Source: Nyssa sinensis (Eukaryota; Streptophyta; Magnoliopsida; Cornales; Nyssaceae). Taken from it: DNA of 64,000 bases. Location: NCBI GenBank assembly GCA_008638375.1, contig CM018031.1, positions 6,906,062-6,970,061 on the forward strand, in the 5' to 3' direction. The notes under the pieces were generated by a model. The model was not told the DNA's origin and ran no database searches. It worked only from the letters and a program-made list of their open reading frames with translations. Positions 52,921 to 64,000 of the stretch are shown one piece after another (the stretch's first letter is position 1; every line of letters begins with the position of its first letter). A program made the translations under genes and the position numbers.

Positions 52921-52971
<51 letters not shown>
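52921..52971. repeat. TA then GA microsatellite
   Basis: About 22 bases of TA followed by about 28 bases of GA. Unit A at the matching position (24651-24675) has only the TA part, so the GA part grew or was lost after duplication. Confidence 0.85.
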
Positions 52972-52975
<4 letters not shown>

Positions 52976-53246
52976 AACGTACATAAGGCTAGGATATATG
53001 AGAATAATGTATATTTGAGTTAAAAAGAAAAAAAAAAAAACATAATAAGGAAATAAGAAAATCTAAGTGTCATCCTAGTAATTTCTGAAGCAACATCCCA
53101 GCAATATCATAAATGTATTTCGTGTGTATATTTTTTTTATACATACAGACGCATACAAATATTTCTGACGCAACATCCTAGTAATTTCTATTCTAGAGCA
53201 ACATCCAAGCAATATCATATTATCGTTATAGAAATAGATTGTGGTC

Positions 53247-53254
53247 TATATAAG
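53247..53254 (+). promoter_or_regulatory. Probable TATA box of the EF-hand copy B
   Basis: TATATAAG lies 107 bases before the ATG at 53354 and matches copy A exactly, including GTGGTCTATATAAGCTTTTT around it. Position and conservation suggest a core promoter. Confidence 0.5.
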
Positions 53255-53353
53255 CTTTTTGGGGTTCATATATATATATATATATATATATATCACGAAC
53301 CATATTAATTATCAAATTGAGAGTAGAAATCAATACTAGTTTATCAAGGAGGG

Positions 53354-55503
53354 ATGGAAGAGCTACGGGCGATTGCTTTGGCCTATTACAGTAATGGGTC
53401 AGGAAATATGAAGGAAACAGCAAACAAATTTTTTAAGTCAATGGATGAGGATGGGGACCAAAAAATAAGACTGGGCGAGTACTTAGCATTCATGAGGAAG
53501 CTACAGGACGTCGTAGACCTGCGCATGTGTAATCCTGGCTTCTTTAATTATCTAAAGGAGGATGAAAGTGCATATCATCTGAGCTTTGCGGATGTCTTGA
53601 CTCTGTTCTATATAATACAAACTGAAAGGCGGTTTTGCGATGCGTGTGGAGTTTTTCTGGTTGGGCTGTATTTTACCTGTGCCGAATGTTTCCCCCTTGA
53701 AAAGAGCCGTTACTCTGTTTGTTTTGAATGTTACCGCGACAAAATATTTGTTCATGACCACTCTGGTCCCTTATTGGACAACAATGCCTTGCTCATCGTG
53801 ATGAATGAGAGCAATCTGGAGAAAAACAAGACCAATGAGGTAAAAATGGAGGACTATTATATAATGTTTTGTTCTCTGAGTGGAGACTATATGTATATGA
53901 ATACCAACAACTCTCTTGACGATGACTATATTTTTTTATGCAGTTAAGAACTACCGAGACAGGCGCTTCGTCCTCGATGGCAATCGTTCCAGCTTCGTCT
54001 TCCCACGGACGAAGTCCAGTACCTAAGATAGTAAGTACTCTGTTACAGTAACTATGAGATAATCACGGTGACTTCTTTTATGGGTAATTATAAGAAATTT
54101 TTGTGTAATCTTTTAAAAGATAAAAAAAAAAGTTAAATTGTTAATTTTTATTTTAACACCGTCAAAAAAAATTACTGATTAAATTAAAATATTTTTCAAG
54201 ATATATTTTAGAAAAAAAATTTAACAAAATTTATAAAATAACTTTTTCAATTAAAAAAAGATCATAACATTTTATAAAGTAAAAATTAATTTTTTAAGCC
54301 TTCTACATAAATAAAAAATGTTATATATTTTTTGGATTGAGAAATTTGTTTTATAAACTATTTAATATTTTTTTAAATATGTCTTAAAGGTTGTTTTAAT
54401 CTAATAAATAATATTTTTTTATGGTGTTAAGATATAAGTTAACAATTAGACTTTTTGTATAAAAAGTTTTATTTTTTTGTCTTTTAGATATAAAAAATAT
54501 ATCATGAACTTTTTGGATTAAAAATTTTATTTTAGAGACTTTTATTTTTTCTAAGATATTTTAGTTATATAAAAAAATTTAATAATTGAGAAGCGTGAGG
54601 ACCATAAAAAATTACTCATGAGGTAATTACTCTAACTTATTTTGTAATATTTTTAATCTTATTTTGTAATATTTTTAATGTCACACCAATGGCCCAATGC
54701 TAACGGAAATAATGAGTTTATTATTTTACTCTTGTTTAGAAATTCTTCAAATTTGATCATGTTATAACTATTCTCGTTACGTTAAAACTAATTATTTTTT
54801 GGTCTGACTTCATTATAATTTTAAATATTTTTTAGAACCAAACAAAAACTAATATACGTTAAAAGGTACTTTACCAAATGATTAAAAATTTAAAACCAGT
54901 TTATCTGTATTTTATATAACCAGTTATAGCTTTTTTCAAACATGCCTTTAATAATAATTATATTGATCCTCTTGTGATACCCGGTAATTATAATAAATTT
55001 TCGTATAATATTTGAAAAGATAAAAATAAAAAGTTTAATATATACAAATATTTTAATTATATCAAAAAACTTAGTGAAAACTTTAAAATTGTTAATGACA
55101 CATTTTGTATGAGTTGAGAATGTGTATATTATTAAATAAATAAATAAAAACTAAAAATTTAGTGAAAACCCTTATACAATTAATGATGAATTTTGTACGA
55201 AATTTTTTTTTTGTATATTATTAGCATATCAAAAGAAATGTTAGTGTAATACAGATTAAATATATGTAATAATCAAATAACTTGAGACAAGACTGTGTAA
55301 TTATCGCAAAGGGGAATGTTAATTCGAACTTATATGAGATAGTGTGCTCTTTCATGCATATGCATTATTATATATTTGAATTATGAATTTATTTCTTATT
55401 GGCCATGCTTGTGTGATGATCCTTTCAGGCGAAAGTTGCTTTGAAAACTGTGGAGCTGGCAGTCAACATCGGGAGTGCAATTTCAAACTGTAGCATTATG
55501 TGA
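53354..55503 (+). CDS. EF-hand plus ZZ/DC1-like zinc-finger protein with CaaX end (3 exons)
   Basis: Exons 53354-53839, 53944-54030 and 55429-55503, with GT-AG introns, give 215 residues. The sequence shows one complete EF-hand (loop DEDGDQKIRLGE, 31-42) and a degenerate second one near 69-80. A zinc module follows: Cys95/98, Cys109/112, Cys123/126 and His134/136 (FCDAC, FTCAEC, VCFEC, VHDH). It ends NCSIM, a CaaX box with Met last, which favours farnesylation. Plants have a family of small EF-hand proteins followed by such a zinc finger; their role is poorly known, and calcium sensing at a membrane is only an inference. If exon 1 is not spliced, reading continues to a stop at 53945-53947 (197 residues), so intron retention would remove the CaaX end. 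Copy A (25071-27259) is frameshifted. Domain calls are firm; splicing of exons 2 and 3 rests on good sites and an open joined frame. Confidence 0.85.
54031..55428 (+). other. Large AT-rich intron 2 of EF-hand copy B
   Basis: It starts GTAAGT and ends CCTTTCAG. The interior is extremely AT-rich with repeated words such as TAATTATAAGAAATTTTTGT and AAAATATTTTAATTATAT. No gene. It matches 25723-27193 of unit A, which is slightly longer near its start. Confidence 0.7.
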
Positions 55504-57192
55504 GACAAGATTGCATGCATACATCAAGAAGTTTGGCCAAGTGATCGAATAAGTTCAAGCTTGAACCATCAGTAAATTATACCTGTGTGATGTGTGAGCT
55601 AGAAACTGTAATGGTATTTGTCTTCTGTAAAAGTCTTAGGTATTGGTCCTTCTGCTTCCTTGTGTTTGATTTTGGATGTTACCCTTCTCATACCTCTTAC
55701 TGTTCCTTTCTCCGTTTCATGTTTTCTCTCATGTTTTAATGAAAAAAATAAGTTTTATATATACACACATGTATATAAATATATCATATGTGGATGTTGG
55801 ACTGTACTGTGACAGTTGTTTCGGGATTAATTTTTACTTGATAATAATGTCATCCCAATAATGATGTTATCTCTACAATCAGTCACAATTAAACTTACTT
55901 AGGGATAACAAGTTTTTATTCTTTTATTTGTTTGTGATGCAATGTACCCATGGACAGGTCAATTGTACTCCTCAAATTTTTATTTTTTTTTTAATTTATC
56001 TTATAAATTTTAAAATATAATTCTTTAAATGATGTTTTTGGCCTCCCTAAATTTAGATTTTTTTCACTCCTTACACTTATTTTAATTTTAATTTAATCTT
56101 TTTAATGAGAATTTACCATTTTTTATAAAATAAAATTGTATATTTTAAGTTAATTAAGTATCTATTTTTTTATTATACTTATTGTTTAATTTGTAAGCTA
56201 TTTTATATTAATTATTTTAATTTTTATCAAAAATATTATTAATCAATGTTAAATTTGATACATTTTTTTTTTCAAAGTCCTAGATTTACTTCAATCACAA
56301 TGATCACTTACCTATTAAAAAAAAATGTATTAGAAATAAATATTCTTTTAACAAAATTCGCCAAACAAAATTTCTAGCTTTGTCCCAGTTGTTAATTGTT
56401 GAAGTTGGTTACCTTATGTTTGTCAGACCACTGAAGTTATTGCATAAAACTTTAGAGTTCCTTTATATATATATATATATATGCATGTATTTAATTGTTG
56501 ATTTGTGTGATTTTTAATAATTGGTACTATTTTTTTTCAATGGTTTTAAAAGTAAAAATTGTCATATTATGAATGATATTTACATAATCACATGTTAAAA
56601 TATTATGATTATAATTATTATATTTTGTAAATAATTTATGAACAAAATTTTAATTTTAGATACTTGTAAACATATATTCGAAAAAAACTTAAAATAATTT
56701 TCACATACAGGATTGATATATAATAATATATTAAAAGATTTTATCCGAGTCAGTTCTAAATATTAAATTTGAATATTCAATATCTTACAAAATTTTAATC
56801 CTATCCCATCTAATTATATTTTATTTAATTTTATATTTTTAATCTGGTCATTTAATTAAGATTGAAGAAAATTAAGTTTAAAATGATTATATTGTTCAAA
56901 AAATATATATGCAACTCTCACATGTATATTTTTCGTTCACATTAAACGATTAATGTAAACTAAAAGATTAAATTGAAAATAGGTCAAAAGTGAAAATTGA
57001 CATTGCACCAATTAAAAACTATGGAAATTAAAATAAAATTAAGGTAAACTACAAGGGCGAAATTGTAATTTACTAAAAGAAATAAAAGTTAAAATCAAAT
57101 ATTTGTAGCACGCTGGACATATCATTGTTTTTTAACCCTTTGGGCGGGGTGTCGACTGCAATTCTGCTCAGTCAAACATTCACCATTGCTGT

Positions 57193-58521
57193 TGTCACAG
57201 GGTTAATTTCTGACACCAAATTTTCGCCTGTGATGGCGTTGTCACCGGACAACCAGCCACTCAAAACACCCACAAACACACACAGTGTTTAGCACAACGG
57301 AATAGGAAAGAAGACACCAAAGCATACAGGGAAAAACCCCCAACCTTTTATTCACTAACTCACCCGAATTATGAATACAAAGGAATATGATTCCCGTAGG
57401 AGTACAAGACACTCTTGCTCACACACAAAGAGAAACACAACAAAATGCTCTCAGCCTTGCTCTCTACACTATGCTCTGTCTTCTCCCCCGTTTTCAAGAG
57501 ACCTTGCACCCTTTTATAGCCGAAGTCTCAACCGCTCCCCATGTGCCATGCACATGACATGCAGTTACCCCCAACTGCTAGGGTTTGTCACAGACTGTCA
57601 TCTGTGCCTTGCAGTTGCGCCCACAACTACTAGTGCTCTCGGAAGCCTGGGATGTGCGCCACCTGTGAGGATCCGTGCCTCACTTTGCCGCACACACTAG
57701 GGAACCTTGGATCAGCATGCCACCTGTGAGGATCCGTGCCTCCCATTATTGCACACTATCCATGCGCCAACTCAACAGGCAGTTGCCTTGCGCTCTCTGT
57801 CAGCCCCGCAACTGCCTTGCGCAACTGTCCCACACAACCGCACGCAACTGCCCCGCAACTGCCTTGCGCCCAGCAACTGCCTTGCGCAACTACACGCAAC
57901 TGCCCTGCGCAACTGCCTTGCGCAACTGCTTTGCGCCGCAACTGCCAAGCCCGAGCTCTCACCCAAGGACACGGCCATATACAGTCAGCCTTGAACCCGC
58001 GCACTTCTTGACCCATCCCATGCTTCCGTGTTAGCCATCATTGCCAAGCCATACCCCCACACGCCTTGGTCTTCCTTAGCCGCATAGGTCACTCGCCCAT
58101 GGGCGCTTCAAGGAGGTACTCCCCCTATATATGTCAAAGTACAATTTGTCCACCTGACAGGAGTGGATACAACCACTTGCAAAACCAGTCCTTCCCCCTG
58201 TGTGCATCTGCCTTGCCAAAGGCAACCCATGCACCAACTGTTCACAAGCTCGGCTGCACCAACTCTGCACTGTCTAAGTATCCGATACTTAGAATATTTT
58301 GACATATCCCAACTCTGGAAAGTCATTCCCACTTCCGAATTTTATTCCATCCTTGAATAGCATTCCAAGTCCCGAATGTCTTTCCGCACTTGAATAACAT
58401 TCCAAGTCTGAATGTTATTTCAAGGCATAGCATGTCTTCTCATGTCCATGCCAATGTCACCAAGCCCGGACATGCCTCCCCATGCCCCAAGCCGCCGTGT
58501 CAAGTGTAAAAGAGTCTAACA
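57193..58521. mobile_element. Solo LTR of a retrotransposon (1,329 bp)
   Basis: It starts TGTCACAGGG and ends GTCTAACA, the TG...CA pattern of LTRs, and is flanked by a perfect 5-bp duplication GCTGT (57188-57192 and 58522-58526). Unit A shows the empty site (CCATTGCTGTCGAC near 28923-28936). No gag or pol remains, so it is a solo LTR left by recombination between two LTRs. GC content is well above the surroundings. Open frames inside (57371-58034 and others) are LTR sequence, not genes. It lies just upstream of MSH1-B exon 1, about 150 bases before the ATG. Confidence 0.9.
57785..57950. repeat. GCGCAACTGCCTT minisatellite inside the LTR
   Basis: The word GCAACTGCC(T/C)TGCGC and variants recur about nine times at irregular 10-25 base spacing. 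This gives repetitive LRNCLAQL-like frames on plus and GSCAGQLR-like frames on minus. It is a sequence repeat within the solo LTR. Confidence 0.85.
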
Positions 58522-58674
58522 GCTGTCGACTTCGTCCATCCCCAAAGAATATCCTCGCTCTTTGTTAGGAAAAAAAAAAACACTTTTCCTGTTTTCTTTC
58601 TGGCGGGAAGACCAAACACTGCCTTTATAGAAATCCCTAAATCAAATAGTCCCTCTTTCAGTTCGGCGCACACC

Positions 58675-61513
58675 ATGTACTGGCTAACAGCGAAGAATGT
58701 CGTCGTTTCGGTCCCTCGGTGGCGCTCTCTTGCTCTTTTGCTTCGTTTCCCTGTTAATAGCCGTTCACTCACTTTATCTCCCCCGCTACTGTAATCTCTC
58801 TATCTATAAATGTAGAAGAATCTTTCTCTTTCTATTTCTCTCTGTTCCGTAATAATTTTATTTTATTGGTGTACAAAAGAGTAACAGAAACAGAAAGGTC
58901 CAGGTTTTACGGGTCTTTTGAAAATTTGGGTGTTTTATATAAACCAAAATATTCGATGAACTTCTTAACGGAAGAAAATGGGTAGTTCTTTATGTAGAAT
59001 TTGAAGCAATTTAGGTACTTCAACATGTCGTTTTGCAGCCGAAGCTCGTTCCGTGTAGGAGAGGTCACGATTTGCGTTGTAAATAACACTTTCTTTTCTT
59101 TTCTTTTCTTTGAAAAACTTCCAAACGAACTGTTAATGCATGGATTGTTTAAAACACACTATTAGGTATACAATGTATTCCTGAGAATGCTTGATGCAAT
59201 TTTTGTTTCTTGGATGTCTTAATTCTTTATTTATCTGCAGCAGAACGAGGGAAAGGAGGAAATTGCTAAACAAATGGTTAAACAAATATGCTGCAGCTTT
59301 TAGTAAATGAAAATGAAATGCTGTTTTTTTTTTTTCTTTTTTCAAAGAGTTCCATATCCTTTTTTCTCATTTTCTTCGAGGACCACATGGAGACTTGGAT
59401 TTTGGCTAACATATGTTGTCGTGCTTTGTTGCCATAAACTTCTAATACATGCTTTTTGATGTGGTCTCAGTGGACTTAGAATCTAATTTTGAACTTCCTT
59501 ATTTATTGATTGCAGCACTAGACAGTGTGAGAGGATTCATTGCTTCAAAGAACGAAAGGTTCTTAAAGGCACCACAAAGGTGACCAAAAAAATCAAAGAA
59601 TTGAACAATGTCCTTGATGATAAGGATCATTCTCACATTATTTGGTGGAAGGAGGTGCGCTAGGTGACTGTATTTTGTTGAAATTGATATATTACCTGCA
59701 TAATTTAAATTACAAACTCTGATTGAGAACAGAGATTTTGGAATTTCCTAGTAAAATCTTATGCCGCCAGTGGCTTCTTATTGCAGAGGATGCAGATGTG
59801 TAGAAAGCCTTCTTCTATCCAACTAATTAAAAGGATCACTTATTCTAATTTGCTAGGGTTGGATTGTAACCTAAAAAATGGGAGGTGAGTTCTCAATGTT
59901 GCTGCGGTTAGCAACAATTTATTCTTTTATGTCTTCTTAAGGGCTTTATTTAATTATTTTCGGGTGGCTTAACTCTTCCTGAATTAGAAATAGAGTTCTT
60001 AATTGGCTTGCAGAGTCTCCTCTCCACTTTCATTGAAGTGGAATACTATTTTGATAGGTAGGTAAATTATATATGTTAGTTTTATATTATACTATAGTAT
60101 GATCTATATTAGCATTTATGTGGCATTCAAAATTCAAAATCTCTTTCCTTTACAAATTTAATTATTGGAATAAATCAGCAATAGAGATGGTAATGGGCTG
60201 TGTTAGATGGACTCTGATATATGTATTGGATGTATAACTCTGTTATATGTGTCAAATGTGGGTGTATGTTTAGGTCTTAGATTCATAATCCTCAAATCTT
60301 AGAAAATGGGGATACGATTAATCGTCAAAGTGACCAAATTCTCTTCTTACATGATATTTTATAATGATGCGTCCATGTAACATATTGTCACCAGTATGAG
60401 AGAGAAATAGGTGCACTTTTGAAGATGTGGTGTTGCCTGCCTGTAGGCTAAAGAAAATCTTACTAGATACATTTCTTATTCTGTAAAATTTCCAGATTCT
60501 ATACTTTTATTTGTTGATTTTCTTGGCAATTTGAGTTGTCTAGACGGGGCTTATTTTTATCCCTGTATATTCTAAGTGTACACGGGTTGCACCCCCTTTG
60601 GCGCTTTTGTTTTATATATGATATAATACTTTTCATAAGACGCACTGTTGCAGAAGTGATTGCACTTCAGTAAATTCGTAATGGTGAGTTGACAGATCTC
60701 TTGATTAGAAGCTGTTGACATTGGAGATGTTTAGTTGACAGATCTTTTGTTTAGGAGCTTTTGTTAAGATGTAGATGGGTGTATGTTGTGTAGTGTAGAG
60801 TTAATGAACTAGCAAAAAGGTAGAACATACCCAGATTACCAAATAAAATATTTATGATATATCTTTTTTTTTTTTAAAAGAAACCAATGTGTATTCAAGA
60901 CTTTAATGTATTATTATCAACAATTTTACACCTTGCTTTAGTATTGATCTCTATTCTTTTCCAATTTTTCTATGATGATATTGACATTTATCAAGTTATG
61001 CACTGATAAATCCATATTCCTGGGACCTCAATATATCCACTTTATTGATATAATTTGTTTTTGCAGGGCTGCAAAAGTTATAATTTATAAACTCCTCTCT
61101 CTCACTAATATACATGGTTTTACTTCTGATTAAAAATTAATGCATAAGTAATTGTGTTGAATGTAGTCTAAAAGAAGGAACGCTTAACTGGGAGATGTTG
61201 CAGTTCAAGTCTAAATTTCCACGTGAAGTTTTGCTCTGTAGAGTATGTTACTATTGTTTCCATTTACTCTGATTTTTGACTTAAAGTACTCTCTTATTTT
61301 ATTTGCATAATTGAAATTTCTCTTGCCTTGTATTTCCATTGTACATCCATGTTTGAAAACGAACGGGCGTTACAAGTTCTTTGTCTTTTCAGGTTGGGGA
61401 ATTTTATGAGGCTATTGGGAATTGATGCTTGTATTCTTGTTGAATATGCTGGTCTAAATCCATTTGGTGGTTTGCGATCAGAAAGTATTCCAAGAGCTGG
61501 CTGCCCTGTTGTG
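58675..61513 (+). pseudogene. MSH1: MSH1 5' fragment, copy B (exons 1-5, frameshifted)
   Basis: Exons 58675-58790, 59516-59654, 59787-59884, 61167-61242 and 61393-61513 match MSH1 copy A exon for exon, with intact GT-AG borders including the exon 3 donor GTGAGT. Exon 5 has one extra G (ATTGGGAATTG against ATTGGAATTG), so after VGEFYEAIGN the frame meets TGA at 61423-61425; the product would stop at 153 residues. The MutS Phe-Tyr-Glu motif is kept, but the aspartate before it is changed to Glu (GEFYE against GDFYE). No exon 6 is seen in the 2.5 kb that follows, and homology with copy A stops at 62489. The nearby solo LTR splits its upstream region. It cannot make MSH1. Both copies are 5' fragments; a complete gene elsewhere in the genome is expected because MSH1 is normally needed for organelle genome stability. 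Confidence 0.92.
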
Positions 61514-62489
61514 GTACTATATTTCTTTTGTTGTGTGTCTTTTAGCTGGTTTCTTTTTGTTCAAAGAATCTTATGTTTCAAGATATATAACGCCAAACAA
61601 TCAGAATCTGTCTAAGTTCTTTTCTATTTTCAAGAATAATGATGATCCAGTTTGAATTTTAGCTGTCCAAAATCCTTCTGTGCCATTTGCGCTTTGCCAT
61701 TCAATTTTCATTTTTTGATGTTGTGTTAAAGGGATTTTCTTTAGTCAAGTTTAGGGCATGAGATTTTGATTTATCCTTTGTACTGGGATCAAGCATAGTG
61801 CCAACATGAAGATGCGGTTTAGGTAAGTGTCAATGTGGCATGTAGAACAAGGCCTCAACAATTGTGGCCATTGAGGTGTCTTTGAGGGTTATATATTTAG
61901 CTTTCAATCTGGGTTATTGTTCAGCCCCAAAATGTATCCTGTCAGCCAAGAGGCATTGAAATGTAATAACATTGTCAGAGATATGGAGGCTGGCAGTAAT
62001 TCGTTTCTCAAATATTTATGCCTAAAACATGGAGACTAGAGACGATGACAAAGGGAAAGGGGGGCATCCCCACCCCCAAGACCAAACAGTCCAAAAAAAT
62101 TCTCTATAGTTATGTGTATTTCTTGATGAATCGCTCAAATACAAGGCTGCCCTTCAAAACTTTTAAATTTGAAACAGAAGCCCACATATCCTATTGTGAT
62201 TAAGTGAAGATTTAGGCACAAAAAGGATTTGAAATCCGTTCAAACTATAAGACATAAATAATGCAATCAAATTAGAAAACATATATAAATATAATTTTTC
62301 AATTTTTTACCTTATGTTGTTATCAATGTTTGTGGCCTATTTTGATTTTGATTCTAAGAGAACTTTGGTGAAAGAAGAAAAAAGGAAAAAGAAAAAAAGA
62401 AGAGGATAATGGTTTGTAGTGGGTTTAGTAGATAATTGTTCCAGGATCATTTGGTAAATCATTAAATTACTTACTTGATAGGGACTAAT

Positions 62490-64000
62490 CTAGTGCAGTG
62501 TGGCTGAACACTTGGTTTTAATAAGGGTGTCAATTCGTGTTGACATGCCATGTTTGTGTCATGTCAGGACATATATATTATGAAATATGTGTCAATCCGA
62601 ATATGACATGATTAATTTATTGTATCAAATTACAAAACCTGAACACGACCCATTTATTAAGCACGTTGCATATACCGACATGATTAACATGTATATATTA
62701 ATCTTTAAACTTTTAACTAAAGAGGTTACTTATCTTTTAAAAGTGTAGAGCAATTTTCAAGTTTGGTAGATTTCTTATGTAGGACAAGACAAAGTGAATT
62801 TTTTTTTTTTATAAGTGAAAAAGTTTCCCAATCTTTGGTAGACTTTCAATGTAGGATAAATTACCTTGACTCATAGTCTATTTTTTTAATTACACATGTT
62901 AACGGATTGACACGACTAAAACCCAAGCATGACATGTTCATTAATCAGTGTTAAACATGTTGATCTGTTTATGACACAAATTTATTTATGTTTAATGCAA
63001 ACTTGCTACTTTCGTGTGGTGTTGTGTCAAAAATTGCCACTCTACGTGTCCCAAAGAACAATAAAATAATCTCTCTCTTTCTAGAAGCTGGGCCAAGGTA
63101 TGTCGTGCCTATATTAATGGAGCGCGACACACCTCAATGAACCCAATCACAAGATTTTTTTCCATTTCTATATATATATATTTGTTTTTTTTTTTTTTGG
63201 GGGGGGGGGGGTTTGGAGTTAAGAGGCTGGTTTTGTGTATAGAGTTTTACTTATCGGAAAAGGGTTATCAGAAGAAAAAAAAAAATGAAATTCATTACAA
63301 AAATCAAAATAGTGACTCTACATATCCCAAAGAATAATAAAAAAAGCTTTGTTTTGAAGTATTCAAAATATGATTGAAGACTTGAAGTTTTGAATCTTCA
63401 AGTAAAATAACCTTTGCCGGTCGGAAGCTCTGGAGACAGTTCTTATAGAGCAGATTAGGTAAAACTGCATATAATGAGTTCAAATAATAATTTCACCTAA
63501 AAATTGTCTATTTAGTTAAAGACACCGTGATAATACTAAAAGATTCCGTTTTGCGCATTTTATTCTTCTGCGTCAAAAAGACCTTTCCTTTGTATGTAGG
63601 CTCCTACAGTTGATTTTTTGGGGGAGTGGAAAGCCTAGGTTCTTTCCTCCCTTTGCATATGGGTTTGCCCCCCTTGGGCGGTCTTCTGTATTACTTCCAT
63701 TACTTATAAAAAAAAATAAAAAATGATGGAAAATTTATTACATATAACATTATTCAAATAAATTGATGCACGTGTAGGCTCAGATTGGCCACATGCGAGG
63801 AAGCATGTTAGAGAATATAATAATAAAGTTTCACCCTCTCTAATAGCTTAAGCTTTTAGATGAGTTGGTAATTTAACATTTTCATTCGTCTTAGTTATAT
63901 TGCATGTATTAATTCCATGGTTTGTGCTGGTTTGCTTGTTTAACAACCTAAAATAAGATGACGACTCCTTAACCATGCACGTCAATGGCTTGGGGGTCTT
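62490..64000. other. Intergenic DNA right of unit B
   Basis: No gene is recognised. It starts at the right border of the duplication and contains a probable MITE-like element (62525-63043), a G-run after a T-run near 63182-63211, and AT-rich DNA. Short frames here show no family resemblance. The MSH1 exon after exon 5 was looked for and not found. Confidence 0.55.
62525..63043. mobile_element. Probable MITE-like element rich in TGACAC words
   Basis: The left end reads AGGGTGTCAATTCGTGTTGAC; the right end reversed reads AGAGTGGCAATTTTTGACAC, an imperfect inverted repeat. The interior has many TGACATG/CATGTCA words, as in a widespread class of plant non-autonomous elements with AGGGTGGCAATT ends. 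No clear target duplication was found, so the borders are uncertain. Confidence 0.45.

Larger units (their letters stand above)
49323..62489. repeat. Large direct duplication, unit B
   Basis: Unit B starts with the third partial copy of the IIL1-upstream repeat (CGGATCCAAAC) and ends at GGGACTAAT (62481-62489), the same end word as unit A. Compared with A it lacks the 14-kb Harbinger/Helitron insertion and about 1.1 kb of MSH1 intron 3. It gains a 1.5-kb palindrome, a 1,329-bp solo LTR and about 65 bases near 60950. It contains the intact EF-hand gene and a frameshifted MSH1 fragment. Confidence 0.9.

Noticed and set aside
57371..58332. Cluster of overlapping frames on both strands
   Set aside because: They lie within the solo LTR and its minisatellite; no gag or pol motif and no start context.
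62490..64000. MSH1 exon 6 onward after copy B
   Set aside because: No segment resembling NLRQTLDDLTRNGYS or later MutS motifs was found in any frame.

Overview
This is nuclear DNA from a flowering plant, most likely a woody eudicot. It is AT-rich, its genes have many introns bounded by GT-AG sites, and the proteins are plant-specific: an Aux/IAA repressor, a plastid isopropylmalate isomerase and the organelle MutS homologue MSH1. The species cannot be named from sequence alone. There are no bacterial operons, CRISPR arrays or rRNA genes, and I found no convincing tRNA gene.

Layout. (1) 1-3273 is AT-rich and leads into a complete five-exon Aux/IAA gene of the IAA12/IAA13 type (3274-6218, +). 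(2) A 4.6-kb gene-poor gap separates it from a convergent, complete 15-exon gene for the large subunit of 3-isopropylmalate dehydratase (10840-20687, -). All 15 exons join in frame to give 508 residues. Its introns hold small mobile elements: two tRNA-derived SINE-like pieces, a Tourist-like MITE and a 607-bp element with an 8-bp target duplication. (3) The 5' end and upstream region of that gene are duplicated in tandem (20658-21915 and 21916-23224). (4) A large direct duplication follows. Unit A (about 22266-47946) and unit B (about 49323-62489) each carry an EF-hand/zinc-finger gene followed by the first five exons of MSH1.

The two units have decayed differently. The EF-hand gene is frameshifted in A but intact in B, where it ends in CSIM, a CaaX-type prenylation motif. 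MSH1-A has lost the exon 3 splice donor; MSH1-B has a one-base insertion in exon 5. Both lack all later exons in this window, so neither can make MSH1. In unit A, MSH1 intron 1 is expanded by about 14 kb: a PIF/Harbinger-like element (TTA target duplication) with a 12.5-kb Helitron inside it. The Helitron carries a PTI1-like kinase gene fragment and a second, internal Helitron 5' end. Unit B keeps the empty site for that insertion. Unit B in turn has a 1.33-kb solo LTR for which unit A keeps the empty site. Unit B also has a 1.5-kb imperfect palindrome near its start, and the spacer between the units has a compact nested hairpin.

Functionally, the two intact standard genes act in auxin signalling (nucleus) and leucine/glucosinolate-type chain metabolism (plastid). 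The right two thirds is a duplication-prone, transposon-rich block of gene fragments. A false tandem duplication made during assembly of two haplotypes is the main alternative and should be excluded first.
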